From Hymenobacter swuensis DY53 (GTDB taxonomy: Bacteria > Bacteroidota > Bacteroidia > Cytophagales > Hymenobacteraceae), in assembly GCF_000576555.1 (NCBI RefSeq), contig NZ_CP007145.1, forward strand, positions 3,100,001 to 3,164,000: a DNA stretch of 64,000 nucleotides, given 5' to 3'. Positions 42,039 to 51,266 of this stretch are shown here, one piece after another. Positions within the stretch are counted from its first letter, which is position 1. Every line of letters begins with the position of its first letter. Below the pieces are notes generated by a model. That model was not told the DNA's origin, searched no databases, and worked only from the letters and a program-made list of their open reading frames with translations. Both the position numbers and the translations under genes were made by a program.

Positions 42039-43050
42039 CGCCTCCGCCCCTCTGCAAACAGCGGTACTGCTACTGATTTTCAACCGTCCCGAAACTACCC
42101 GGCGCGTGTTTGAAGCCGTGCGCCGGGCCCGTCCGCCCCGCCTGTACCTGGCCGCCGACGGACCCCGCACCACGCACCCCGACGACCCCGCCCGCTGCGC
42201 CGCCGCCCGCGCCATTGTGGCCGATATCGACTGGCCCTGTGAAGTATTTACACTGTTCCGGACCACCAACCTGAACTGCGGCGTCGGCCCGGCGTCGGCC
42301 ATCGACTGGTTTTTCCGGCAGGAAGAAGAAGGTATCATTCTGGAAGATGACTGCGTACCGACGCCCTCCTTTTTCCGGTTTTGCGAGGAACTACTCGGCC
42401 GCTACCGCCACGATACCCGCGTGATGCACATTGGAGGCAACAACTTCAGCCGGGAAGCCCGGGCCGCGCGCCCGGTGGAGGCCGAGTCGTACTATTTTTC
42501 CACGCAGGTGAACAGCTGGGGCTGGGCTACCTGGCGGCGAGCCTGGCAGCTGTATGATTTTCACCTCAATCAGTTTCAGCCCCTGCAGGAACAGGGCAAG
42601 CTCCGGGGCCTGTACAGTTCGGGGCTGGAAAGTCGCTACCGCCTCAGCAAAATAGCCAGCGTACTGGATCTGCCCGAGCCGCCCGACGTGTGGGACTATC
42701 AGTGGCACTTTGCCATTGTGGCCAACTCGGGGCTGTGCGTGGTACCGGCCGTGAATCTGGTGGGCAACATTGGGTTTGGCGACGACAGCACCCACACCCA
42801 GGATGCTACCGACGAGTTTGCCAATGTGCCTACCCGTGAGTTGAGCTTCCCGCTGCGCCATCCGGCCCAAGTGCTCCGCGACCAGCGTCGGGACCGGCAA
42901 CGGTTCCGGGAGTTCTTCTGGGGGCGGGTTTCCGCCAAACTCCGTCGTACCGTCCGCCAGCTGCTGCACCGCGCCCCGGCCCGCCCGACTCCGGCCCGAC
43001 CTGCGCTGCCGCTGCCTACCGCCTCACGACCTCATACCCAACTCGCATGA
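42022..43050 (+). CDS. Glycosyltransferase, GT-A fold (HlpA-like)
   Basis: The protein is 342 residues from ATG 42022 (MLLSPDASAPLQTAVLLLIF); the frame upstream to 41926 lies in the Wzy-like gene. The N-terminal motif LLLIFNRPETTRRVFEAVRR, ADGPR, and EEEGIILEDDCVPTPSFFRF (metal-binding DDC) mark a nucleotide-diphospho-sugar transferase. STQVNSWGWATWRRAWQLYD is a conserved downstream block. It overlaps the previous gene by 17 bp and the next by an ATGA, so the genes are coupled. The last 35 residues are Pro/Arg/Ala-rich. Linkage is unknown. Confidence 0.85.
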   Translation: MLLSPDASAPLQTAVLLLIFNRPETTRRVFEAVRRARPPRLYLAADGPRTTHPDDPARCAAARAIVADIDWPCEVFTLFRTTNLNCGVGPASAIDWFFRQEEEGIILEDDCVPTPSFFRFCEELLGRYRHDTRVMHIGGNNFSREARAARPVEAESYYFSTQVNSWGWATWRRAWQLYDFHLNQFQPLQEQGKLRGLYSSGLESRYRLSKIASVLDLPEPPDVWDYQWHFAIVANSGLCVVPAVNLVGNIGFGDDSTHTQDATDEFANVPTRELSFPLRHPAQVLRDQRRDRQRFREFFWGRVSAKLRRTVRQLLHRAPARPTPARPALPLPTASRPHTQLA

Positions 43051-44360
43051 ACGTTCTGATTTCAGCCTATGCCTGCAACCCGGTTAATGGCGGAGAAGAT
43101 GGCTTTGGATTCAACTGGACCTGGCAGACCGCCCGGCGCGGTCACCGCGTGTGGTGCATTACCAACCCCGATGGCCGCGCCGGCATCGAGCCGTTTATGG
43201 CCGAACATGGTCATGAACTGAGCCCCAATCAGCTACAGTTTCTGTTTGTGGCCGTACCAGCCTGGGTGCAGTTTCTGCACCGCTGGCAGTTTGGCGTGTA
43301 CCTGCACTATATGGTGTGGCAGTACCTGGCCTGGAAAGAAGCCCGCCGCCTGAGCCAGACCGTAGAGTTCGACTACGTGCACCACGCCACCTACGGTAGC
43401 CTGCAGATGGGCTCCTGGATGTGGCGCCTGGGCAAGCCGCTCATCTTTGGGCCGGTGGGCGGGGCGCAGCGGGCCCCGGAGGCCTTCCGGGCCTTCATTC
43501 CCGATTGGTTTAAGTCGGAAACCATGCGCAACGCTATTGGCTGGCTGCTGATGACCTTCGACCCCAACGTGCGCCAGACGCTCCGCCACGCTACCGTGGT
43601 ACTGGCCACTAATTCCGAAACCGCCGACCTGGCCCGCCGGCTGGGGGCGCGGCGGGTAGAGCTATTTCTGGATTCGGGCCTGCCGGAGTCCTTTTTTCCG
43701 GCGGTGTTTCCGGAGCGTGAGGTCTCCCCTACCCTGCGCCTGCTGTGGCTGGGCCGGCTGTTTCCTCGCAAAGCATTGCAACTGGCCCTCGATGCGCTGA
43801 GCCGGGTGGACCGGCGGATTCCCTTTCACCTCACCATCATCGGGGCCGGACCGCTCGGCCCGCAGATTCCGGGCTGGATTGCCCGCTACGGCCTTGAAGG
43901 CCGCGTCACCTGGCGCGGGGCCGTCTCGTGGCCGGAAGTGCGCACGGCCTTTCTCACCCACGATGCCTTTCTGTTCGGTAGCCTGCGCGACTCCTTCGCC
44001 TCGCAGTTTCTCGAAGCCATGGCCACCGGCCTGCCCATCATTACCCTCGACCACCAGGGCGCCCACGACTTTATTCCGGCCGCCGCCGGTCTGAAAGTGC
44101 CGGTCACGACGCCCGTAGTTACCGCCCATGCGCTGGCCCGGGCGGTGGAATACTTCTACCATCACCCGCTGGAACGCCGGGCCGCCGGCCAGGCCGGCTA
44201 CGAATTCGCCCTTACCCAGACCTGGACCGCCCGGGCAGCCCGCCTGCAATCCTTGGTCATCCCCTTGCTCCAGCAGTCAGCAGCGCACCGTATGGCAGCG
44301 CCCCTTGAAGACGAGGACGAAAACGCCACGGCCGGCTCCCCCCAGCTGGCCCGGGCCTGA
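43047..44360 (+). CDS. Glycosyltransferase family 4 (GT-B) protein
   Basis: The 437-residue protein starts MNVLISAYACNPVNGGEDGF, a form common to GT4 enzymes of Bacteroidota. The C-terminal donor site has LRLLWLGRLFPRKALQLALDAL, HLTIIGAGPLGPQI, and FGSLRDSFASQFLEAMATGLPII. It should transfer a sugar from a nucleotide donor to the lipid-linked chain at the cytoplasmic face. It is coupled to the preceding gene (ATGA at 43047) and followed by another transferase after a 61-bp gap. The C-terminal 25 residues are acidic and low in complexity. Confidence 0.9.
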   Translation: MNVLISAYACNPVNGGEDGFGFNWTWQTARRGHRVWCITNPDGRAGIEPFMAEHGHELSPNQLQFLFVAVPAWVQFLHRWQFGVYLHYMVWQYLAWKEARRLSQTVEFDYVHHATYGSLQMGSWMWRLGKPLIFGPVGGAQRAPEAFRAFIPDWFKSETMRNAIGWLLMTFDPNVRQTLRHATVVLATNSETADLARRLGARRVELFLDSGLPESFFPAVFPEREVSPTLRLLWLGRLFPRKALQLALDALSRVDRRIPFHLTIIGAGPLGPQIPGWIARYGLEGRVTWRGAVSWPEVRTAFLTHDAFLFGSLRDSFASQFLEAMATGLPIITLDHQGAHDFIPAAAGLKVPVTTPVVTAHALARAVEYFYHHPLERRAAGQAGYEFALTQTWTARAARLQSLVIPLLQQSAAHRMAAPLEDEDENATAGSPQLARA

Positions 44361-44421
44361 TTAGGGCGGCCAGCTGTAGTTTTTGTCACTCTCCTTTCCG
44401 GTCTACTTTCTCCTTGTTCGT

Positions 44422-45261
44422 ATGTTGTATATTGTCATCCCGGTTTTCAACCGCAAAGACTTCACCCGAGCCTGCCTCGACTCCTTGCGGCAGCAGACTA
44501 CCACGGCGTTTCGGGTAGTGGTGGTAGACGATGGCTCTACCGACGGTACCGGCCAGATGCTATGCCAGGACTTTCCGGAGGTACTCCTGGAAGAAGGCGA
44601 CGGCAACCTGTTCTGGACGGCGGGGGTGAACCTGGGTATCCGCCGGGCGCTGGCAGAAGGAGCCACCCAGGTCATGACCCTCAACAACGATGTGCTGACG
44701 GCCCCCGACTTTGTGGCCCAGATGCAGGCCGTAGCTGCCCAACACCCCACGGCCGTGCTGGGGGCGCTGGAGCTGGATGTCAGCACCGGACAGCCCGTGT
44801 ACGGCGGCGAAACCCTGGACTGGCGCACCAACACCCGCCGCGACCTGCTGGAAACCCTGCCCCCGGAGCAGCGGCGGGGTCTGCACCCGGTCACCTACCT
44901 GCCGGGCCGGGGCCTGCTGATTCCGCGCCGGGTGCTGGAAACCATCGGGCTGTTTGATGAGAAGCGCCTGCCCCATTACCTCGCCGACTTCGATTACACC
45001 AGTGTAGCCCGCCGCCACGGCTTCCCGGTGTACTGCAACTACGACGCCCGCCTCAGCACCTACCCCGAGGAAAGCGGCCAGGAAATAACTCGCCGCCAGC
45101 GTAGTCTGCGCGGCTATTATCAGCACCTGTTCGGCATCCGGGGTGGCGGCAACCTGCGCAACTTCACCCATTTCAGCCTCAAAAACTGCCCCCGGCCTTA
45201 TCTGCCCTACTTTCTGCTGAATGGCTACGCCCGCCGGCTGGTCGGCTACTTCCTTCACTAA
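44422..45261 (+). CDS. Glycosyltransferase family 2 protein
   Basis: The protein is 279 residues from ATG 44422 (MLYIVIPVFNRKDFTRACLD); the frame to 44383 is upstream of the family start. GT-A/GT2 motifs are FRVVVVDDGSTDGTGQ, GNLFWTAGVNLGIRRAL and VMTLNNDVLTAPDFV (metal-binding DxD-like NND), followed by HYLADFDYTSVARRHGFPVY. It resembles rhamnosyl- or galactofuranosyl-type GT2 proteins, though the specificity is not readable. It is the last transferase of the first operon block, followed 30 bp later by the beta-helix gene. Confidence 0.88.
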   Translation: MLYIVIPVFNRKDFTRACLDSLRQQTTTAFRVVVVDDGSTDGTGQMLCQDFPEVLLEEGDGNLFWTAGVNLGIRRALAEGATQVMTLNNDVLTAPDFVAQMQAVAAQHPTAVLGALELDVSTGQPVYGGETLDWRTNTRRDLLETLPPEQRRGLHPVTYLPGRGLLIPRRVLETIGLFDEKRLPHYLADFDYTSVARRHGFPVYCNYDARLSTYPEESGQEITRRQRSLRGYYQHLFGIRGGGNLRNFTHFSLKNCPRPYLPYFLLNGYARRLVGYFLH

Positions 45262-45291
45262 CCAGCCCCTACGGCTTTTTCCTTCCTGCTC

Positions 45292-46497
45292 ATGCCCAGT
45301 TTTTCACTTCTGCAGCTTCTGAGTGTACTGGGCATTTTGGTAAGCGGAGTTGGCTGTACGCTGAATTCCGGCCAGAACGGGGCACTGGTTATCCGGCACG
45401 GAGGCACCTACTCCGGCCACTACGAAAGCACCGACCCGGACCAGCCCTGCATCCGCATTGCCACCACCGAGCCAGTGGTGCTGGACGGCTGCGAGCTGCG
45501 GGGTCCCGGCCGCTTAATTGACGCCACCAACGGCGGGGCCCGCCTCACGGTGCGCAACTGCCGGGGCCGGGGCCTGCTGCCAGCTGTCGACAACCGAGCC
45601 CGGGGCCGCTTTCTGGAAATCAACGACGGCGTAAGCCTGCTGGCCGAAAACAACTACCTGGAACACACGGCAGGCCTGTTGGTGTACCGCTGGCAGGGTG
45701 ATGGTACGCCGCAGCAAACCATTGTGGTACGCTTCAACCAAGCCCGCAACATTGATGGACGTTTCCGTAACGGCAGCGGCGCGAAAGTCAGCTTTCTGCA
45801 GCTCAATGAAGTGCATGGCCTGACCGGTATTGACATCAGCTGGAATCAGGTTATCAATGAGCCTAACCAGAGCATGGTGGAGGATAATATCAATCTGCAT
45901 AACTCCTCCGGCACGCCCGGCCGGCCGTTACGGGTGCACCATAACTACATTCAGGGAGCCTATCCGGTACCGGCTACTGCTCCCCGATTCACCGGCTCGG
46001 GCATCACCACCGATGGTGATGCCGCCTCGGCCCTCACCACTACCGCCTATGTGGAGGCCTACGAAAACTCCATCGTGAGCACCTGTAACGCGGCCATGAA
46101 CATTGCGGCGGGGCATCACAACTACTATCACCATAACCGCATCATGCACAGCGGCCTGCTGCCCGATGGCACCCGCCTGCCGGCCAGCTATGCCGGCATG
46201 TCCATTTTCAATGCTTACAAAAAACCTACCGCGGTATTCTTTGCCAACCGGATAACCGATAATACCGTCGGTTACGTCAGTTGGGGGCGCCAAAGTCCGT
46301 TTCCTGACCGCCACGACCTGAGTACCGATGCCTGCCCGGCCTGTACTGGCACGCAACACCTGCCTAATCCTGTTTTGTGGGCGCAGGAAACCCGGGAGTT
46401 GGCCAACTGGCAGAATCATCTGCTGGCCCAGGGGTTTCGGGTGGGGCCACGCCAAACGGCCAAAGCAGCTGTAGCCACTTACAGCAACCCACAGTAA
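45292..46497 (+). CDS. Secreted right-handed beta-helix protein, short paralogue
   Basis: This is a 401-residue protein with a hydrophobic N-terminus (MPSFSLLQLLSVLGILVSGVGC), a signal peptide or weak lipobox. The rest is a parallel beta-helix: short strands with stacked Asn and Gly turns (e.g. EINDGVSLLAENNYLEHTAG, TIVVRFNQARNIDGRFRNGS). It has HHNYIQGAYPVPA and a C-terminal CPACTGTQHLPNP Cys pair. It is clearly homologous to residues 45-410 of the protein at 47102-49774, but lacks the linker and C-terminal modules. Such folds are common in polysaccharide lyases, epimerases and depolymerases, though no catalytic site can be assigned. It is the last gene before a terminator. Confidence 0.8.
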   Translation: MPSFSLLQLLSVLGILVSGVGCTLNSGQNGALVIRHGGTYSGHYESTDPDQPCIRIATTEPVVLDGCELRGPGRLIDATNGGARLTVRNCRGRGLLPAVDNRARGRFLEINDGVSLLAENNYLEHTAGLLVYRWQGDGTPQQTIVVRFNQARNIDGRFRNGSGAKVSFLQLNEVHGLTGIDISWNQVINEPNQSMVEDNINLHNSSGTPGRPLRVHHNYIQGAYPVPATAPRFTGSGITTDGDAASALTTTAYVEAYENSIVSTCNAAMNIAAGHHNYYHHNRIMHSGLLPDGTRLPASYAGMSIFNAYKKPTAVFFANRITDNTVGYVSWGRQSPFPDRHDLSTDACPACTGTQHLPNPVLWAQETRELANWQNHLLAQGFRVGPRQTAKAAVATYSNPQ

Positions 46498-46545
46498 CTA
46501 ATTGACTACCAATACGTGTAAATTTTTGACCTTGGGTAAAACCCT

Positions 46546-46582
46546 AAAAAAGGCTCGTCACTAGTTGACGAGCCTTTTTTTT
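46546..46582 (+). terminator. Rho-independent terminator of the first exopolysaccharide operon
   Basis: The stem AGGCTCGTCA/TGACGAGCCT (46551-46560 with 46566-46575) is flanked by A and T runs (T8 on the 3' side), 49 bp after the beta-helix stop. Confidence 0.9.
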
Positions 46583-47101
46583 ATTCAGACGTATATCTCT
46601 TATTATAATAATACAATTTCATTTTCTTTCGAATGCCCTTGCATATTCAATCTATTTTATACATTTGCAATGAACCTCAGGTATCAATCTAGCACTTTAA
46701 CAAGTTACAGATTGAGCTGGTTTTCTCAGAAACAGTCCATACACGCCAGTTTGCGGAATTTGGATTGCATCTAAAAGAGAACCGAACGTTCAGCGGGTTA
46801 TGCTTAACCCCTGGTGGCTGCAGATGGGATTGTGCGGAAGGATAAACAGGATTACCACAGCATTTAAGCACCTTTTCAGGTAAGCGGGTATACGTCGGAA
46901 CAGAGCGACGCCACAGTGGCCAAGCGCAGCATCAGGTGCCGGATGCTGCTTCTCAGGCCCGATACACCGCTTTACCGGAAGGCAACGCAGGCGGGTTTCA
47001 CCAATAGCATAAAAATCATTCGGCCACTTGGAACGAATTGTCTTTGGGAAGTAGTTTAACAAACATTCCTATATAGTTTTTTTCTTTTAAAGGCTCACAG
47101 A
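46583..47101. other. Long non-coding interval / probable 5' leader of the large beta-helix gene
   Basis: The 519-bp interval starts AT-rich (to about 46780), then returns to mixed composition. A candidate promoter lies at 46638-46667, which would leave a leader of about 425 nt before the ATG at 47102. It contains a GGGTTA-TGC-TTAACCC palindrome near 46795-46810. No ORF in any frame looks coding: those present are short or carry odd composition, and none resembles a known family. A degraded gene or regulatory RNA cannot be excluded. Confidence 0.4.
46638..46667 (+). promoter_or_regulatory. Candidate sigma-AB promoter for the large beta-helix gene
   Basis: CTTG (46638-46641), an 18-bp spacer and TACATTTG (46660-46667), a perfect TAnnTTTG -7 element, lie in AT-rich DNA just after the operon terminator. 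Start of transcription would be near 46673. Confidence 0.5.
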
Positions 47102-49774
47102 ATGCAAAAAGGCCTCGGATCAAATTTTTCCCTGATGACTCAACCCAACCGCTCTGGTGCTCGCCTCCTGTCGTTATCGGCGGCAGTATTTTCCCTTCTG
47201 AATCTGCTGCCCTCTTCAACGCAGGCACAAGGTCAGTTTCCTACCAACATCACATACGCGGCTCCCATCACCATCACCCAAGGAGGAACGTACACGGGCA
47301 ACTTTCGCAGTACTGACTCGAACACGCCCTGTATCCGCATTCAGACTACCCAGCCCGTTACCATTACTGGCTGCACCCTGGTTGGTGCCGGCGACCTGAT
47401 TGACGCCAAAAACGGCGGCTCGACGCTGGTGATTACTAACAATAAAGGCTACGGCACGCAGCAGAGCGTGGATAACCGCCGCCACGGCCGCTTTCTGGAG
47501 GTCAACTCCGGCCGCTCGGTCCGGGTGGAAAACAACTACTTCGAGCATACTTCCGGTATTGCGGCTTACCAGTGGGGCGGCGACGGTTCGGCCTCGCAAA
47601 CCCTGACGGTACGCTTCAACCAGGCCAAAAATATTGACGGCCGCTACCGCAACGGCGGGGGCCAGTACGTGCAGTTCTGCGGCCTGAATCAGGTGCGCAA
47701 CGTGGGTAACATGGAAATTGCCTGGAACCAGGTGGTGAACGAGCCCAACAATAGCCTGGTGGAAGACAACATTAACTTCTACAACTCCGGCGGCGTGCAG
47801 CAGAGCCCGGCCCGGGTGCACGATAACTACGTGCAAGGTGCCTACCCCTACCCCGCCAACGGCAACACCTTTACGGGAACGGGCATGACTACCGACGGTG
47901 ACGGCTCCTCGCCGACGACCACGGCCGCCTTCATCGAGGCGTATAACAACCAGTTCATTTCGACCTGCAACGCGGCCATGAACATTGCCGCTGGCCACGA
48001 TATTTATTTCCATGATAACCGCATGGTAACCAGCGCGCTGATGCCCAATGGCACACCGCTGAATGCCACGTACGCGGCCACGGCTATCTTCAATGCCTAC
48101 CAGCAGCCCGGCAACGTTTTCTATAACAACCGCACGGTAAACAATACCATCGGGTTTGTAAAGAACGGGTACAATGTGCCCTTCGCTAACCGCCACGACC
48201 TAAGCTCGGGGGCCTGCGCTACCTGCACCGGCACCAACCACCTGCCCAACCCCATTACCTTGCAGACGGAGCAGAACGAGCTGACACTGTGGCAGCAAAA
48301 GCTGCAGCAGAACGGCATTACGCTGGGCTCGGGTGGTACCAACTCGGGTGGCACTACTACGCCCGCCCCGGCCCCGACGCCTACCCCCGCTCCGACCCCG
48401 GCACCAGCTCCCGTTGACCCCGCTAACGCCGTCTTCGTACGAGCCATTAACGTGAACGGCGCCGCTGCTACCATTGATGGTAAGAGTTGGGAAGCTGGCA
48501 GCAGTGCTGCGGGCGTCCAGATCAACGGTACTACCTTCGCCAACCAGGGTGTAACCCTGAGCCCCGCCACCGATGCGGCCCGCGCTACCATGATTCGCTC
48601 CTCGGCGTACAGCACTGCGCTGTCGGCCAACGTGAGCGTGAGCAACGGCACCTACCTGGTGTATGCCTACGTATGGGAAGACAACAATGCCACTACTTAC
48701 AGCTTGGCCCTCGAAGGCCAGACGGTGCAGAGCAACTATAATAGCGGCGCGGCCGGCACCTGGCGTCGTCTGGGTCCGTTCACGGCCAACGTAACCGATG
48801 GCACTATCAGCCTGACCACTTCGGGCGGTGATGCGAACCTGTCGGGCATTGAAATCTGGCGGGCTGGCACTGCGGCCCCTCAGAACCAGGCTCCCACGGT
48901 AAGCCTAGCTGCTGCCAGCTCCTCGGTAACGGTGAACTCGGCCCTGGCCCTGACGGCCACCGCCGCCGACGCCGATGGCTCGGTAGCCAAGGTGGAGTTC
49001 TTCAACGGCACCACCAAGCTGGGTGAAGATACCTCGGCCCCCTACCAGCTAAGCTGGACGCCTACCACCGCCGGCACCGTTTCGCTCACGGCCAAAGCCA
49101 CTGATAATGCCGGAGCTACTACTACCTCTGCCGCCGTTGGTGTAACCGTAAACACGGCCGCAACAGCCACGTTCTACCGCGCCATCAACCTCAATGGCTC
49201 AGCCACCACACTGGATGGTAACGCCTGGCAGGGTAGCAATGCAGCAAACTACACCACCAATGGCACCACCTTCGCTAACCAGGGTGTAACGCTGAACCCG
49301 GCTACCACTACGGCCCGGGCCCAGATGATCCGCTCGTCGGTGTACAGCCGCAACCTAACCTTCACAATGACCAGCGTCCCGAATGGCTCGTACGACGTGT
49401 ATGCCTACATCTGGGAAGACAACGCAGCCCAGACGGTGAGCATCCGGATAAACGGCCAGGCAGCCCTGACCAACTACAATACCGGCGGTGCCGGCTCCTG
49501 GAAGAAGATTGGCCCGTACGCGGTAACCGTTACCAACGGCACCATTCAGCTGGTAGGCAGCGGCGGCGACCTGAACCTCTCGGGGGTGGAAGTATGGAGC
49601 AAAGGCAGCACCGCCTTCCAGCCACTGAACCCCTTCCAACCGGCTCCTGCCACTATGGCTGCCGTACTGAGCCCAACCTGGGGTGATGCTTCGGCGGCAG
49701 CAGTGGTGCGGCCGGACCTGGTTGCCACGCTGGTACCGGTTTCGCGCCAGCGCGTGGCCCCTCGCCTGAGCTAA
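47102..49774 (+). CDS. Large secreted beta-helix protein with malectin-like and Ig-like modules
   Basis: The 890-residue protein has a signal peptide ending about STQAQG (residue 43); ATG 47135 is a possible alternative start. Residues 45-410 form a right-handed beta-helix paralogous to the 45292 protein, ending with CATCTGTNHLPNP. A Pro/Thr/Ala linker (415-440) leads to a malectin-like beta-sandwich (443-590), a bacterial Ig-like domain (595-686, VEFFNGTTKLGEDTSAPYQL), and a second malectin-like copy (689-835). The two copies share RAIN, TTFANQGVTL, YAY-WEDN and DLNLSGVE. The last 55 residues show no obvious type IX sorting domain. It is probably a surface or matrix glycan-binding protein of the polysaccharide locus; catalytic activity is not shown. 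Confidence 0.82.
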   Translation: MQKGLGSNFSLMTQPNRSGARLLSLSAAVFSLLNLLPSSTQAQGQFPTNITYAAPITITQGGTYTGNFRSTDSNTPCIRIQTTQPVTITGCTLVGAGDLIDAKNGGSTLVITNNKGYGTQQSVDNRRHGRFLEVNSGRSVRVENNYFEHTSGIAAYQWGGDGSASQTLTVRFNQAKNIDGRYRNGGGQYVQFCGLNQVRNVGNMEIAWNQVVNEPNNSLVEDNINFYNSGGVQQSPARVHDNYVQGAYPYPANGNTFTGTGMTTDGDGSSPTTTAAFIEAYNNQFISTCNAAMNIAAGHDIYFHDNRMVTSALMPNGTPLNATYAATAIFNAYQQPGNVFYNNRTVNNTIGFVKNGYNVPFANRHDLSSGACATCTGTNHLPNPITLQTEQNELTLWQQKLQQNGITLGSGGTNSGGTTTPAPAPTPTPAPTPAPAPVDPANAVFVRAINVNGAAATIDGKSWEAGSSAAGVQINGTTFANQGVTLSPATDAARATMIRSSAYSTALSANVSVSNGTYLVYAYVWEDNNATTYSLALEGQTVQSNYNSGAAGTWRRLGPFTANVTDGTISLTTSGGDANLSGIEIWRAGTAAPQNQAPTVSLAAASSSVTVNSALALTATAADADGSVAKVEFFNGTTKLGEDTSAPYQLSWTPTTAGTVSLTAKATDNAGATTTSAAVGVTVNTAATATFYRAINLNGSATTLDGNAWQGSNAANYTTNGTTFANQGVTLNPATTTARAQMIRSSVYSRNLTFTMTSVPNGSYDVYAYIWEDNAAQTVSIRINGQAALTNYNTGGAGSWKKIGPYAVTVTNGTIQLVGSGGDLNLSGVEVWSKGSTAFQPLNPFQPAPATMAAVLSPTWGDASAAAVVRPDLVATLVPVSRQRVAPRLS

Positions 49775-49815
49775 CCCGTTAGCTGCCAGCCCTCGGCAGT
49801 AACTGAAAGCCCAAT

Positions 49816-49847
49816 AAAAGCCAGACTCCTTACGGAGTCTGGCTTTT
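49816..49847 (+). terminator. Rho-independent terminator of the large beta-helix gene
   Basis: A perfect 14-bp stem (AAAAGCCAGACTCC with its complement) and TTAC loop end in T5, 41 bp after the stop. The following 49848-50017 is AT-rich promoter DNA for gmd. Confidence 0.9.
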
Positions 49848-49950
49848 TGTGTTTGCGGCAAATGTCTGAACAGGATATATTTTACTTATTCAAGTTTAAA
49901 AATAAATATTTCAGTAAAATGTATTGGATATATAATTTATAATACAATAA

Positions 49951-49980
49951 TTTGTCGTAAAAGTTCTACGCGCAACTTTG
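49951..49980 (+). promoter_or_regulatory. Candidate sigma-AB promoter of the gmd operon
   Basis: TTTG (49951-49954), an 18-bp spacer and CAACTTTG (49973-49980; one base from TAnnTTTG) lie 38 bp before the gmd ATG, downstream of a strongly AT-rich tract (49860-49950). Confidence 0.5.
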
Positions 49981-50017
49981 CGCCGATGCTGCTGTCTCAC
50001 TTTCTATTCGCACCTCT

Positions 50018-51130
50018 ATGAAGCGCGCACTCATTACGGGCATCACGGGCCAGGATGGCTCTTACCTCGCCGAACTACTTCTGAGCAAGGGCTACGAAGT
50101 CCACGGCATCAAGCGCCGCTCGTCCATGTTCAACACCGAGCGGATTGACCACCTGTACCAGGACCCCCACGAGCGAAACGTGCGCTTCAAGCTGCACTAC
50201 GGCGACCTGACGGACTCCACCAACCTGATCCGGATTGTGCAGGAAGTACAGCCCGATGAGATTTACAACCTCGGGGCCATGTCGCACGTGAAGGTGAGCT
50301 TCGACACGCCCGAGTACACGGCCGACGTGGATGGTGTGGGCACCTTGCGCCTACTGGAGGCGGTGCGCATTCTGGGCCTCACCCACAAAACGCGCATCTA
50401 CCAGGCCAGCACCTCCGAGCTATACGGACTGGTGCAGGAAGTGCCCCAGCGCGAAACCACACCCTTCTACCCCCGCTCGCCGTACGCCGTGGCCAAGCTG
50501 TACGGCTTCTGGATTACGGTTAACTACCGCGAGGCCTACGGCATGTATGCCTGCAACGGCATCCTGTTCAACCACGAAAGCCCCCAGCGCGGCGAAACCT
50601 TCGTCACGCGCAAAATCACCCGGGCCGCCACCCGCATTGCCCTGGGCCTGCAGGATAAGCTGTATCTGGGCAACTTGGATGCCAAGCGCGACTGGGGCCA
50701 CGCCAAAGACTACGTGGAAGCCATGTGGCGCATGCTCCAGCAGGAGCAGCCCCGCGACTACGTGGTGGCCACCGGCGTAACAACCACCGTACGCGAGTTT
50801 GTGCGCCTAGCATTTGCTGAGCTGGGCATTGAGGTAGGCTTCAACGGCAATGGGGTGCAGGAAACCGGCTTCGTGGTGGCCTGCCATCACCCCGATTTTC
50901 AGCTGGCCGTGGGCCAAGAAGTGGTGGCGGTGGATAAGGCGTATTTCCGCCCTACGGAGGTGGAACTGCTCATCGGCGACCCCACGCGGGCCAAAACCGA
51001 GCTGGGCTGGGAGCCCCAATACGACCTGCCGGCCCTGGTGCAGGACATGGTGCAGGCCGACCTGCGCCTATTCCGCCGCGACGCCGTGCTGCTGGAAGCC
51101 GGCCACCAGATCATGTACCACGACGAGTAA
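50018..51130 (+). CDS. gmd: GDP-mannose 4,6-dehydratase
   Basis: The 370-residue extended SDR starts [20 protein letters not shown] with the TGxxGxxG cofactor motif. The catalytic set is present: the Ser/Thr-Glu of ASTSELYG and the Tyr/Lys of [13 protein letters not shown]. Diagnostic Gmd blocks are [49 protein letters not shown] and [18 protein letters not shown]. It converts GDP-D-mannose to GDP-4-keto-6-deoxymannose in the cytoplasm, the first step to GDP-L-fucose. fcl follows on the same strand after an inverted repeat. Confidence 0.97.
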   Translation: MKRALITGITGQDGSYLAELLLSKGYEVHGIKRRSSMFNTERIDHLYQDPHERNVRFKLHYGDLTDSTNLIRIVQEVQPDEIYNLGAMSHVKVSFDTPEYTADVDGVGTLRLLEAVRILGLTHKTRIYQASTSELYGLVQEVPQRETTPFYPRSPYAVAKLYGFWITVNYREAYGMYACNGILFNHESPQRGETFVTRKITRAATRIALGLQDKLYLGNLDAKRDWGHAKDYVEAMWRMLQQEQPRDYVVATGVTTTVREFVRLAFAELGIEVGFNGNGVQETGFVVACHHPDFQLAVGQEVVAVDKAYFRPTEVELLIGDPTRAKTELGWEPQYDLPALVQDMVQADLRLFRRDAVLLEAGHQIMYHDE

Positions 51131-51255
51131 GCGGTGAAATGGTGAGGTGGTGAATTGGTGAGTTTGACGGGCTGTCTGTGCAAATGGCACAAACAGACCC
51201 AATAAGACCGCCAGAACATCAAACTCACCATCTCACCACCTCACCATTTCACTTA
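51128..51255. repeat. Nested inverted repeat of GGTGAAATGG units between gmd and fcl
   Basis: Outer arms 51128-51167 (including the gmd stop codon) and 51219-51255 are near-complements made of GGTGA units. An inner hairpin pairs GGCTGTCTGTGC with GCACAAACAGACC (about 51170-51200). It occupies almost all of the gmd-fcl gap. Confidence 0.75.
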
Positions 51256-51266
51256 TTCTCTCCCTC

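Noticed and set aside
46790..47062. 90-codon minus-strand ORF in the non-coding interval, considered as a transposase remnant
   Set aside because: No catalytic motif, no inverted repeats of an insertion sequence and no match that I recognise; left as unexplained DNA.
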